A stretch of DNA of 64,000 bases from DASPSM01 sp036008465. Lineage in GTDB: Bacteria; Planctomycetota; Planctomycetia; Planctomycetales; Planctomycetaceae. Below, one piece after another: positions 54,631 through 62,507 of this stretch (position 1 is its first letter; every line of letters starts with the position of its first letter). A program made the translations under genes and the position numbers. The notes below the pieces were generated by a model. That model saw only the letters and a program-made list of their open reading frames with translations. It did not search any database and was not told the DNA's origin. Location of the stretch: positions 62,001 through 126,000 of the forward strand of contig DASYNP010000184.1 of NCBI GenBank assembly GCA_036008465.1. The letters run 5' to 3'.

Positions 54631-55575
54631 TTACTTCTCCTGCTGGGGTATTTCTGCGAACGCGACGCCGGTGAGATTTCCTTGGGCAATGCGCAGTGCC
54701 CGCATTTCGGACCCGTTGAGCCTGGCGGTATAGAGAGAGCCCGCCAGGTCGGTCATGAACATCCGGTCGCCGCGCAGATCGAGGGCGATGCCGATGCCTT
54801 CCATCAAATGGGTGACCAGGATCTCAGGAACGCGATCGTGCGCGACTGCGCCGTCGATCGACGCCCGGTTGACTGTGTTGCCGCGCGGAGGATCGCCGCG
54901 GTCGGTCCAATACAGGACGCGGTTCTCAACATCGAGTTCCAGATCGATCGGCTCGGGCAGATTCTCGAACAAGACTTCGATGTCGGTCCGGTTAATCGCA
55001 GTCTGCCCCTTCGGCATCTCGAGGTTTGCGCGAAGGATACGGCCGACGCCGGCGTTATCGCCGCCTTTTTGCGTCCAATAGAAGTGTCCGCGCTTGGGGT
55101 CGATGGTAATTCCGACACACCATTTGGTCTGGTCAGGCCCTGGCCGCGGATCGCCACCGTCTGTCTGCACGAGCGTTTCAAGCCGCGTTCCATCGAGGTT
55201 GCAGCGCATCACGCGCATTCCTTCGCGGTCACACCAGTAGAGTTTTCCGCTCGCCTTTTCGAGATGGAGCTGCTTCGGCGTGAACGTGGCTCCAGAAGGA
55301 ACGATCGTCGTCCGATTCCTCCCGTCGATGTCGGCGCGCTCAATCGAACCGTCGTTCTGGCTTGGCACGCCCATGTTGGTCCAGTAAATGTGCCCGGCCG
55401 CTGTATCCACGACGATCCCGTCGGGAAGCCGACAATCGCTGACGAGCACCCTTTCGTCGGACCCGTCGGGATTCAGCGACATGACGCGGTTGCCGCTCAA
55501 TTCGAGAACGAACAGACGAGCGAGCGTGGCTGTGCCGGACGCTTTCGAGGACTTTGTTTTGCTGGTCGTCGTCAT
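54631..55575 (-). CDS. YWTD/LDLR-type beta-propeller protein
   Basis: 314 residues from ATG 55575. Six-blade pattern with repeated YWTD-like motifs: GHIYWTNMG, GKLYWCDREG, GHFYWTQKGG and RVLYWTDRGDPP, each with the following DG/L-E-T strand (IERADIDGRNRTTIV; MRCNLDGTRLETLV). No signal peptide is seen, so it may be cytosolic, which is odd for this mostly extracellular fold. It could be a lactonase-like or scaffold protein in the acyl-CoA pathway. It lies one base from the dehydrogenase gene. Confidence 0.82.
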   Translation of the reverse strand: MTTTSKTKSSKASGTATLARLFVLELSGNRVMSLNPDGSDERVLVSDCRLPDGIVVDTAAGHIYWTNMGVPSQNDGSIERADIDGRNRTTIVPSGATFTPKQLHLEKASGKLYWCDREGMRVMRCNLDGTRLETLVQTDGGDPRPGPDQTKWCVGITIDPKRGHFYWTQKGGDNAGVGRILRANLEMPKGQTAINRTDIEVLFENLPEPIDLELDVENRVLYWTDRGDPPRGNTVNRASIDGAVAHDRVPEILVTHLMEGIGIALDLRGDRMFMTDLAGSLYTARLNGSEMRALRIAQGNLTGVAFAEIPQQEK

Positions 55576-55657
55576 CGGATGTTCCTTTCGTGATTGCTTT
55601 TGGCTGCAGGCCGTCGCGCGGTTCGGAGCCTACGCGTGGTCAATGTGCGTTAAGTGC

Positions 55658-56893
55658 CTACGCCACGGCCGCCGGTGATTTCTTGGCGCTCGGGATCACG
55701 CCGCTAGCCCGCAAATCGTCGATTTCGGCGTCCCGGAAGCCGAGCTCTTTGAGCACTTCGTCGTTGTGTTCCCCGATTTCCGGGGCGCGACGGGCGGGTA
55801 CTTTTGCAACGCCGTGCACCTGAATGGGACTGCTGATCGTTGAGTTCAGCTTCCCGCCGGCACCTTCGAGCGGAACGATGACGTCGTTCGACCGCAGTTG
55901 CGGATCGTCGACGACTTCCTGTGGCCCACGCACGGCACCGAACGTGACATGAACCCCGCCAAAGACTTCGTACCAATAAGCCATCGGCTGCGAGCCGAAG
56001 AGTTCATCGAGAATGGCGGTCAACTGCGGCATGTTGTTCACCAATTGGACCGGATCAGAGAATCGCGGATCCGTCAGGAGATCCGCACGGCCAATTGCTT
56101 TCGCCACGGCGGCCAACTTGTCCGGCGTGACGATGAGCACGAACCAGGTGCCATCCGAGGCGCGATACACGTTCAGCGCGGCGTTTGCGGGATTCTTCCG
56201 GTCGTGCAGCCCGTAGAAGTTCGCATCGCAGAGCGCGGCCTGAATCGAAACGCTTGCGGACCACACTCCTTCAGCGAGGAGCGACGTCGTGACACTCGAT
56301 CCCTTGCCGGTGCGCTCGCGACGATACAGGGCCGTCACAATCGCGGAATAGAGCCCAACGGCTGTTGCATTGTCACCGCTACCGGCGACCGGCCAGGTCG
56401 GCGGCGCGCCTGCGTCGCGCGTCATCGACAACAATCCGCTTCGCGCCCAATACGACGTGATGTCGAACCCCGGAAGGTTGGCATCGGGCCCCTTCTCGCC
56501 GAACCCCGTGACGTCCGCGTAGATCAGGCGCGGGTTCCACCGCGCCACGTCTTCATATTCGAGGTTCAATCGCTTGCGGGCGGGATGCGGCGTGTTGACG
56601 ATGAGCACGTCGGCCCACTTGACCAGTCGCTCGAGAACCTTTGCGGCGCTCGGAGATTTCAGATCGAGCGTAATGCCGCGCTTGTTCCGGTTGGCCAGGT
56701 GAAAGGGATAAGCGTCGTTGGCTTGCGGCTGCGGCGGTATCTGGTGGCCATGTCTCCAAAGGTCGCCGGCGGGCGGCTCCACCTTGACGACGTCCGCCCC
56801 GAAGTCGGACAGAATCACCGCGGCGCTGGGGCCGGCGATGAAGCTTGCCAAATCGACCACTTTTAGTCCCGAAAAAATATTGTCAGTTGCCAT
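55658..56893 (-). CDS. CaiB/BaiF class III CoA-transferase
   Basis: 411 residues from ATG 56893, with AAAGG upstream. Signatures: GLKVVDLASFIAGPSAAVILSDFGADVVKVEPP, NRNKRGITLDLKS, DVTGFGEKGPDANLPGFD and AGSGDNATAVGLYSAIVTAL with the catalytic-type Asp174. The tail is IGEHNDEVLKELGFRDAEIDDLRASGVIP. It would activate a carboxylic acid by CoA transfer, feeding the neighbouring acyl-CoA dehydrogenase and hydratase. The acid substrate is unknown. Confidence 0.92.
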   Translation of the reverse strand: MATDNIFSGLKVVDLASFIAGPSAAVILSDFGADVVKVEPPAGDLWRHGHQIPPQPQANDAYPFHLANRNKRGITLDLKSPSAAKVLERLVKWADVLIVNTPHPARKRLNLEYEDVARWNPRLIYADVTGFGEKGPDANLPGFDITSYWARSGLLSMTRDAGAPPTWPVAGSGDNATAVGLYSAIVTALYRRERTGKGSSVTTSLLAEGVWSASVSIQAALCDANFYGLHDRKNPANAALNVYRASDGTWFVLIVTPDKLAAVAKAIGRADLLTDPRFSDPVQLVNNMPQLTAILDELFGSQPMAYWYEVFGGVHVTFGAVRGPQEVVDDPQLRSNDVIVPLEGAGGKLNSTISSPIQVHGVAKVPARRAPEIGEHNDEVLKELGFRDAEIDDLRASGVIPSAKKSPAAVA

Positions 56894-56958
56894 GACTGCA
56901 CCTTTGCTTGTTGTCAAACTGTGGCCGAGCCACTTTGTGACGTGCCCTGCCCGCGGCG

Positions 56959-57762
56959 TCACCGGCCTTGAAACTGTGGAGCCCGCTTCTTGAGAAAAGC
57001 CTGTGTTCCCTCGTTCTTGTCTTCCGTCCCGGCGCACAGCCCGAACAGCGATGCTTCGAGTGCCAGGCCCTCGGACTGGCCGCTCTCGAGCCCTCTATTC
57101 ACGGCTTCGAGCGAATACTTCACGGCAATCGGGGCGTTCGCCAGGATGCGTTTCAGGATCGCTTCGCACCGCGGAATGAGATCGGCCGCTGGGACGACTT
57201 CATTGACGAGCCCGATGCGGTAGGCCTCCTGGGCGGTGATCATTTCCCCGGAAAGAATCAGTTGTAGAGCCCGGCCTTTGCCGACCAGTCGGGGCAATCG
57301 TTGAGTGCCCCCGCCGCCGGGAAGGATTCCCAGCGTCACTTCCGGCTGACCAAACTTGGCGCTCTCGGCGGCCACCCTGATGGTGCAAGCCATGGCGGTC
57401 TCGCATCCGCCGCCGAGAGCGAATCCGTTGATTGCCGCGATCACCGGCTTGCCGAGATTCTCGATCAGGTCGAGCACCGACTGACCGTAGCTGCTGGATT
57501 TCTCAGCGTCGACGGCCGTGATTTGAGAAATCTCGCTGATGTCGGCCCCAGCGATAAACGCCTTGTCACCGGTTCCCGTCAGGATCACGCCGCGTACCGC
57601 AGGATCGTCGCGTGCGTCCTCGAAGGCCGCGTGAAGGTTCTCCCACGTCTTTTGATTCAGGGCGTTGAGCACCTTCGGACGATTTAGAGTCACGTAAGCA
57701 ATCGGGCCCTTCTTCTCGTACAAGAGATTCTCGAGCGTTAACTCGGCGACGGACGAACTCAT
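56959..57762 (-). CDS. Enoyl-CoA hydratase (crotonase), full catalytic pair
   Basis: 267 residues from ATG 57762, with GGAG 8 bases upstream. Oxyanion-hole region GDKAFIAGADISEI and NGFALGGGCETAMACTIRVA, then FGQPEVTLGILPGGGGTQRLPRLVG. Both catalytic Glu are present (GGGCE and QPEV), as in rat crotonase. It hydrates 2-enoyl-CoA to 3-hydroxyacyl-CoA. It lies 65 bases after the CoA-transferase start side and 74 from the dehydrogenase gene, in one operon. Confidence 0.93.
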   Translation of the reverse strand: MSSSVAELTLENLLYEKKGPIAYVTLNRPKVLNALNQKTWENLHAAFEDARDDPAVRGVILTGTGDKAFIAGADISEISQITAVDAEKSSSYGQSVLDLIENLGKPVIAAINGFALGGGCETAMACTIRVAAESAKFGQPEVTLGILPGGGGTQRLPRLVGKGRALQLILSGEMITAQEAYRIGLVNEVVPAADLIPRCEAILKRILANAPIAVKYSLEAVNRGLESGQSEGLALEASLFGLCAGTEDKNEGTQAFLKKRAPQFQGR

Positions 57763-57836
57763 CTCAATGTCTCCTTTATGAGCGCGCACCCTGACTGTTG
57801 GTGGCTGCCTCGATTCGTATTCGGGAAAAGAGGGTC

Positions 57837-59084
57837 TTAGAGGAACGCGCTCAGGCCGGTGATGGCTTTGCCCACGATCAGATTTTGCATCTGATAAGTG
57901 CCTTCGTAGGAGTAGAGCGCTTCGGCATCGGCGAAGAACCGTGCGACGTTGTAGTCGAGACTGATTCCGTTGCCGCCGCAGATTTCCCGAGCCCAGGCGA
58001 CCGTCTCGCGCATCTTGGCTGTGGTGAATGCCTTCGACAGTGCCGCGTGATGGTCTCCCAGCTTCCCCTCCGCCTGAAGCTGTGCCGTGCGAACGACCAT
58101 GCACTGGCACGCCGTCACGTTGGCGAGCATCTTAGCCAGTAGGTCCTGAACAAGTTGAAACGAGCCAATCGGCTTTCCGAACTGCAGTCGCTCCTGCGCA
58201 TATTTGAGAGCGTGTTCGTAGGCTCCCATCTGGCATCCCGTCGCTTCCCAGGCGACGAGATACCGCGTCATCTTCAGCACTCGTGCCGTGTCGCGGAAGG
58301 AGGTGGCGACCTGCAAATGATGGTCCTCCGGCACGCGGCAATCCTTCATCGTGATCAGGCCGTTCTGGACCACCTTGAGAGCGATTTTGTTCTGGATCTT
58401 TTCGACGCTGAAACCAGGGGTCGTCTTGTTCTCGACGATGAACGCCTTGACTTGGTTGTCGGCAACATCGCGGGCCCAGATGACCGAGATGTCGCACCAG
58501 GGAGAGTTGCCGATCCATTTCTTCTGGCCATTGAGGACCCAGGAGTCTCCTTCGCGCTTGGCCGTCGTCATCAGACCGCCGGATGCTCCGGAACCGACAA
58601 GCGGCTCCGTCAGGCCGAAACAGCCGATCTTTTCGAAGCGGGCCATGGGCGGCAGCCACTTTTGCTTCTGTTCTTCGGAGCCGGCCTCGTAGATCGAGCC
58701 CATCGCCAGGCCGTTATGAACGCCGAAGAAGGTGGCGATCGACGAGTCGACGCGTGACATTTCCATCGCGGCCAGGCCGAACAGAAGTGCACTCCCCCCT
58801 TTGCAGCCGTAGCCCTGCATGCCCAGGCCGCCGATGTCGAGTTCCTTGAATGCAGGAATCAATTCGAACGGGAAGGCGTCTTCCGCCCAGTACTTGTTGA
58901 TGATCGGCGCGACTTTCGTCTCCATGAAGGCGCGGATCTGTCGCACCAGCGCGAGCTCTTCCGCGTTCAAGGTTTCGGCGAGTGAGTAGAAGTCACTGTT
59001 GGGCGCCGGCAGCGGTTTTTGCGGCCTCGGTGGTTTTGCTCCTGTCGACTGCTCGGTTGTTTTGGCAAGTGTGGTCATTTTCAT
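57837..59084 (-). CDS. Acyl-CoA dehydrogenase, ACX4/GCDH-like clade
   Basis: 415 residues from ATG 59084, with AAGGAAG upstream. Motifs: GYGCKGGSALLFGLAAMEMSRVDSS, FGLTEPLVGSGASG, NGQKKWIGNSPWCDISVIWAR, CGGNGISLDYNVARFF and YEGTYQMQNLIVGKAITG with the catalytic Glu near 394. The whole resembles glutaryl-CoA dehydrogenase and plant short-chain acyl-CoA oxidase ACX4. The Arg that binds the glutaryl carboxylate in GCDH (in VDSGYRS) reads Ala here (VDSSIAT), so glutaryl-CoA is unlikely and a short-chain acyl-CoA more so (inference). Confidence 0.9.
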   Translation of the reverse strand: MKMTTLAKTTEQSTGAKPPRPQKPLPAPNSDFYSLAETLNAEELALVRQIRAFMETKVAPIINKYWAEDAFPFELIPAFKELDIGGLGMQGYGCKGGSALLFGLAAMEMSRVDSSIATFFGVHNGLAMGSIYEAGSEEQKQKWLPPMARFEKIGCFGLTEPLVGSGASGGLMTTAKREGDSWVLNGQKKWIGNSPWCDISVIWARDVADNQVKAFIVENKTTPGFSVEKIQNKIALKVVQNGLITMKDCRVPEDHHLQVATSFRDTARVLKMTRYLVAWEATGCQMGAYEHALKYAQERLQFGKPIGSFQLVQDLLAKMLANVTACQCMVVRTAQLQAEGKLGDHHAALSKAFTTAKMRETVAWAREICGGNGISLDYNVARFFADAEALYSYEGTYQMQNLIVGKAITGLSAFL

Positions 59085-59166
59085 TTCTTCCTTTGTCAGC
59101 TTTCGCCGGCCGCGCGTGCTTGAACACTGCCGAGCGTGAAAGCGGATATGGCACGTACGTCTGAAC

Positions 59167-59940
59167 TCACGAAACAGCAGCCCTTGCGAAGTTTGGTGGC
59201 CGCCTCTCAAGAAATGCCGTCAGCGCCTCTTTGGCATCTGCCGACCGAAGCCGCGGCGGGTACTCGTCGTTTTCGAGTCGGATCGCCTTTTCGATTTGCT
59301 CCCGATAAGACTGACGCATCAGCCGTTTGCAGGCCCGCAGCGCATCAGACGGCAGGTCCGCCAATTTCTGCGCCGTTTGCGTTGCCGTCGTTAAGAGAGC
59401 CTGGTCCGGCACGACGGAGGTCACAAGGCCCAGCTCGAGCGCTCGCTTCGAATCGTAGGGGACTCCCAGCAGAATCAACTCAGCGGCGCGGAGGTACCCA
59501 ATATGCGCCGGAAGGGACCAGCTTGTGCCAAACTCGGGGACCAGAGCCAGGTTGATGAACGGCATCTGGAACTTGGCACTCTCCCCGGCGTAGACGAAGT
59601 CGCAATGCGTCAACATGGTGGCCCCGCCTCCCACGGCGAAGCCCTGTACAGCCGCGACCAGTGGCTTGTCGAAGCTGAGAAAGGCCTTCATGAGGCGAGA
59701 CTGTGGAGTTTCGCCGGCATCTAGAGGATTCTTCAGGAAGTCCTCGACATCATTGCCCGCGCAGAACGAGTCGCCCGCCGCGTGCCAGAGCACGGCCCGG
59801 ATGCCCTCGTCGTTGAGGGCCTGACCAAGCAGTTCCGCGAGGCCGACGTACATAGCCGACGTCATCGCGTTTTTTCTGGTCGGGCGGTTGAGCTGAATCC
59901 GCAGGATGCTTCCAGCACGCTCTGTCGCGATGTCGTTCAC
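59167..59940 (-). CDS. Crotonase-family enoyl-CoA isomerase-like protein
   Basis: 257 residues from GTG 59940, whose GTGA overlaps the ndh stop by four bases. Crotonase fold: GDSFCAGNDVEDFL and QGFAVGGGATMLTHCDFVYAGESAKFQMPFINLALVPEFGTSWSLP. Both hydratase Glu are replaced (GGGAT; MPFIN), but a later Glu in LVPEFG sits where enoyl-CoA isomerases keep theirs. So it is more likely a delta3-delta2 or PaaG-like isomerase than a hydratase. It is coupled to ndh and heads the acyl-CoA genes. Confidence 0.88.
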   Translation of the reverse strand: MNDIATERAGSILRIQLNRPTRKNAMTSAMYVGLAELLGQALNDEGIRAVLWHAAGDSFCAGNDVEDFLKNPLDAGETPQSRLMKAFLSFDKPLVAAVQGFAVGGGATMLTHCDFVYAGESAKFQMPFINLALVPEFGTSWSLPAHIGYLRAAELILLGVPYDSKRALELGLVTSVVPDQALLTTATQTAQKLADLPSDALRACKRLMRQSYREQIEKAIRLENDEYPPRLRSADAKEALTAFLERRPPNFARAAVS

Positions 59941-61301
59941 CGGGCACCTCCACTCAAGGCGGGTTCATTTCCTGAAAAAGACCCCTTCGCGATGCCATCC
60001 GAATGAGGCTCCGAGTGTGGCGAGTTTTCGCCTGCGGACGCACGAGAATTCAGAATCAGTCGAGAACCGCGCTGCCCGGTGACGCCGGTCCACACCCATT
60101 GCAAGAAGACCGCCACGCGCAGATTGCGCTGTGCCAGAAACTGCAGATGCACCGCCCCCCAAACGAGCCACGCGAACAGCCCGCTGAGCCGGACCTTGCC
60201 GCTCTCGAATACGGCAAAGCCCTTGCCAACCACCGCCATGTTTCCTTTGTCCCAGTAACGAAACGGTGGGAGCTGCGGTCGGCCGATAATTCGACGGTGA
60301 ATTGACTTTCCCACGTAGCGTCCTTGCTGCATCGCAACCTGCGCGACGCCCGGCAAAGGCTTTCCATCTTGTTCGAACGCTGCGGTGTCGCCGACAACAA
60401 AGATGTCGCCGTATCCGGGCACGGACACGTCTTTGCCGACGCGGACTCGACCCGCGCGATCCGTCTCAACGCCCAGCCATTTGCCAGCGGGAGACGGCGT
60501 AACACCGGCCGTCCAAATCACGGTCTTGGCCGCGATTCGCTCTCCAGCGACGATCACGCCGTGCTCATCGATCTGATCCACGCCATGTCCCAGCCTGACC
60601 TCCACTCCCAGATCCTCGAGCCGTTTTTTTGCCGCCGCCGAGAGTTTCTCTGAAAAGGGACCGAGTACTCTGTTCGCCATGTCGACTAGGACGATTCTGG
60701 CTGACGTCGGATCGATGCGGCGAAACTCAGACTTGAGCGTGCTCTGCACGAGTACAGCGATCGCAGCGGCAAGCTCGACACCCGTGGGGCCGGCGCCAAC
60801 CAAGACGAAAGTCAGAAGATCCCGATGATGACTGGGATCGTCTTCCGCTTCGGCTTGTTCAAATGCCGCCAGAATCTTGTCCTTGATCGCAACCGCGTCA
60901 GGAAGACTCTTCAAACCCGGGGCATACCTCTCAAATTCGTTGTGCCCGAAGTAACTGTGGCTCGCGCCAGTTGCCAGAACGAGATAGTCATAGGCAAGCG
61001 GCACACTTTGTCGATCTGCCGAATCGACAAAGACGCGTCTCGCGTCCTTGTCCACGCCTTTCACCTCTCCCTGGATGACTGTCGTGTTTTTTTGGCTCCG
61101 CAAGATCCCTCGCAACGGTGAACCGATCTGCTCAGGCGTCAGAACTGAGGTCGCAACTTGATACAAGAGGGGTTGAAACAGATGGTGATTCGTGCGGTCG
61201 ATCAGAAAGACACGCGCCGGCGCCTTTCGCAGTGCCTTCGCAGCCGCCAGGCCGCCGAAGCCCCCACCGACGATCACGACAGTCGCTGTTCGCTCCGACA
61301 C
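59937..61301 (-). CDS. ndh: Type II NADH dehydrogenase-like FAD oxidoreductase (2)
   Basis: 454 residues. I start it at GTG 61301, with GGGAGGA 6-7 bases upstream; the frame can extend to TTG 61316 but that would place the ribosome site inside. FAD site VVIVGGGFGGLAAAKALRK, HHLFQPLLYQVAT, NADH site FVLVGAGPTGVELAAAIAVL, FAD contact IFVVGDTAAFEQDG and quinone-side AMQQGRYVGKSI. A hydrophobic C-terminus (LFAWLVWGAVHLQFLAQRN) is the membrane-attachment segment of NDH-2, followed by a polar tail of 40 residues. It would regenerate NAD for the dehydrogenases encoded downstream. Confidence 0.92.
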   Translation of the reverse strand: MSERTATVVIVGGGFGGLAAAKALRKAPARVFLIDRTNHHLFQPLLYQVATSVLTPEQIGSPLRGILRSQKNTTVIQGEVKGVDKDARRVFVDSADRQSVPLAYDYLVLATGASHSYFGHNEFERYAPGLKSLPDAVAIKDKILAAFEQAEAEDDPSHHRDLLTFVLVGAGPTGVELAAAIAVLVQSTLKSEFRRIDPTSARIVLVDMANRVLGPFSEKLSAAAKKRLEDLGVEVRLGHGVDQIDEHGVIVAGERIAAKTVIWTAGVTPSPAGKWLGVETDRAGRVRVGKDVSVPGYGDIFVVGDTAAFEQDGKPLPGVAQVAMQQGRYVGKSIHRRIIGRPQLPPFRYWDKGNMAVVGKGFAVFESGKVRLSGLFAWLVWGAVHLQFLAQRNLRVAVFLQWVWTGVTGQRGSRLILNSRASAGENSPHSEPHSDGIAKGSFSGNEPALSGGAR

Positions 61302-61342
61302 GCCAAATCCTCCCAACTCACTTCAATGATCTCGCAGCATTT

Positions 61343-61357
61343 GCAGGTTTTGTGCCA
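61343..61357 (-). promoter_or_regulatory. Sigma-54 promoter candidate for ndh and the acyl-CoA operon
   Basis: Read on the minus strand: TGGCACaaaacCTGC. GG (61356-61355) and GC (61344-61343) have exact -24/-12 spacing, with a full TGGCAC box and one mismatch in TTGC. Transcription would start near 61332, giving a ~30-base leader that holds the GGGAGGA ribosome site of ndh. Confidence 0.65.
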
Positions 61358-61393
61358 CGTTGGCGGGTCCTGCAATTTTGCTGCGATGGAACT

Positions 61394-61669
61394 TCACTCG
61401 ACCTCTTCGCCGGATCGTCTGTCCAAGCGGATCCACTCGCGAACGAATGCCGGGCAATTTCTCAGCTCGATTCCGCTGTCTTCATTGAGCCGCAAGAAGC
61501 GTATGGCGGCCTGATTGACGAGCTTGATTTCACTCAAGTCCAGCACGATCGGCCGCTTCTCGTTTGCGATTTGAGTCTTGAGATCGTCCAAGTGCTCCGA
61601 CTCGATGCGGCCGATCAGTCGCATCACGATGTTTTCGTCGCCGGACTCTTGGACGATTCTCAGAATCAT
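61394..61669 (-). CDS. STAS-like small protein (2)
   Basis: 91 residues from ATG 61669. ILRIVQESGDENIVMRLIGRIESEHL, then PIVLDLSEIKLVNQAAIRFLRLNED, is the STAS pattern (strand, DLSxIxxVN loop, helix). The usual DSxG Ser is replaced by NQAA, so no phospho-switch of the known type. It is the second such gene in the window and lies 92 bases upstream of ndh on the same strand. It is divergent from the DUF1269 gene across a 184-base region packed with sigma-54-type elements. Confidence 0.75.
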   Translation of the reverse strand: MILRIVQESGDENIVMRLIGRIESEHLDDLKTQIANEKRPIVLDLSEIKLVNQAAIRFLRLNEDSGIELRNCPAFVREWIRLDRRSGEEVE

Positions 61670-61683
61670 TTCGGTCGGGTGGT

Positions 61684-61698
61684 GCAACAAAGGTGCCG
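61684..61698 (-). promoter_or_regulatory. Sigma-54 promoter candidate for the second STAS gene
   Basis: Minus strand: cGGCACCtttgTTGCa, exact spacing. The predicted transcription start (~61673) leaves only about four bases before ATG 61669, so the mRNA would be nearly leaderless, or the start of transcription is shifted. Confidence 0.55.
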
Positions 61699-61748
61699 CC
61701 CTTGATGCACTGAGCGCAGAGCCGTTTCTCCGGTGTTTCAATGTCGAC

Positions 61749-61784
61749 TTTTCGGCAGTTGTCGGATTTTCGCCAAGTTCGCGA
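61749..61784. promoter_or_regulatory. Tandem 18-bp repeat, activator-site candidate A
   Basis: TTTTCGGCAGTTGTCGGA (61749-61766) is followed directly by TTTTCGCCAAGTTCGCGA (61767-61784). The first unit differs from the site-B first unit in three of 18 bases and holds a near-palindrome CGGCAGTTGTCG. It lies between divergent -24/-12 elements, ~93 bases upstream of the STAS start and ~54 upstream of the DUF1269 one. Confidence 0.65.
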
Positions 61785-61794
61785 TCGGGCGACG

Positions 61795-61809
61795 CGGCAC
61801 GCTTGTTGC
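61795..61809 (+). promoter_or_regulatory. Sigma-54 promoter candidate for the DUF1269 gene
   Basis: cGGCACGcttgTTGC: 14 of 15 defined positions agree with the consensus and the spacing is exact. The predicted start is near 61820, 34 bases before ATG 61854, with GGAGG in between. Confidence 0.7.
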
Positions 61810-61853
61810 GAATTTCCTCCGAATGTGCTCAGTACCGAAGTGGAGGATTAGCG

Positions 61854-62366
61854 ATGGCGGACACCGCGCATTTGTGGGCCGTCGAATATGACGAAATCAG
61901 CAGGGCGAGCGCCGTCCGCGATGAAGTCACCAAGCTCGCTTGGGGAACCGGTGAGGGAGACAAGTCCCTGATCCTGCTAGACACTGCGGTTGTCATCCGG
62001 CATCCCGACGGCTCGTTCACGCTCGATCGTGAGCCATTCCCAGGCATTGGGAACGTCTTAAGTTGTTCGGCCGCCGGTTTTCTGGCGGGTCTCGTGGTTG
62101 CCGCACCGTTGACAGGCGCGACAATTGGCGCCTTCGTCGGCGGGGCTGGGACTCTCGCATGGGCTGCACAAGCGGGGATCAGCGCCGATTTCATTCAGGA
62201 CGTTGAGAAGATAATGCAGCCGGGGACGTCCGCGCTCTTCGTGCTCGATGAAGAAGGGGACATCGACGTGATCCTGCACACGATCCGCGGGTTGGGCGGA
62301 ACGGTCCTCAAGACCAACGTCGATCTGGAACGCGCAAAGCTGATCCAATCGGCTCTAGCCGGTTAG
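61854..62366 (+). CDS. DUF1269-type membrane protein
   Basis: 170 residues from ATG 61854, with GGAGG 7 bases upstream. Soluble head HLWAVEYDEISRASAVRDEVTKLAW and LLDTAVVIRHPDGSFTL, then two glycine-zipper-like helices (AAGFLAGLVVAAPLTGATIGAFVGGAGTLAWAA), then GISADFIQDVEKIMQPGTSALFVLDEEGDIDVILHTIRGLGG. This is the DUF1269 layout; its function is unknown, but members are often stress-induced envelope proteins. It has its own sigma-54-type promoter. Confidence 0.85.
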   Translation: MADTAHLWAVEYDEISRASAVRDEVTKLAWGTGEGDKSLILLDTAVVIRHPDGSFTLDREPFPGIGNVLSCSAAGFLAGLVVAAPLTGATIGAFVGGAGTLAWAAQAGISADFIQDVEKIMQPGTSALFVLDEEGDIDVILHTIRGLGGTVLKTNVDLERAKLIQSALAG

Positions 62367-62405
62367 GTCCATCTGCAGTCGTCATGAGCGCGCCCAGATG
62401 ACGAC

Positions 62406-62441
62406 TTTTCGACAATTGTCGGGTTTTCGACAATTGTGCGC
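62406..62441. promoter_or_regulatory. Tandem 18-bp repeat, activator-site candidate B
   Basis: TTTTCGACAATTGTCGGG (62406-62423) and TTTTCGACAATTGTGCGC (62424-62441) repeat with an 18-base period. CGACAATTGTCG (62410-62421) is a perfect 12-base palindrome. The pair centres ~110 bases upstream of the predicted start for the EmrA-like gene, typical of an enhancer site for a sigma-54 activator. Confidence 0.7.
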
Positions 62442-62507
62442 CCTCGCGAGCCCGATTAGTCTGACATGTGTCGCCCGACGACAGCCATAAATCGTGGACG
62501 ATGCATT

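Noticed and set aside
57837..59084. Complete glutarate-degradation pathway
   Set aside because: The dehydrogenase lacks the Arg that binds the glutaryl carboxylate, the last enzyme is carnitine-dehydrogenase-like and there is no thiolase, so I do not claim the pathway.
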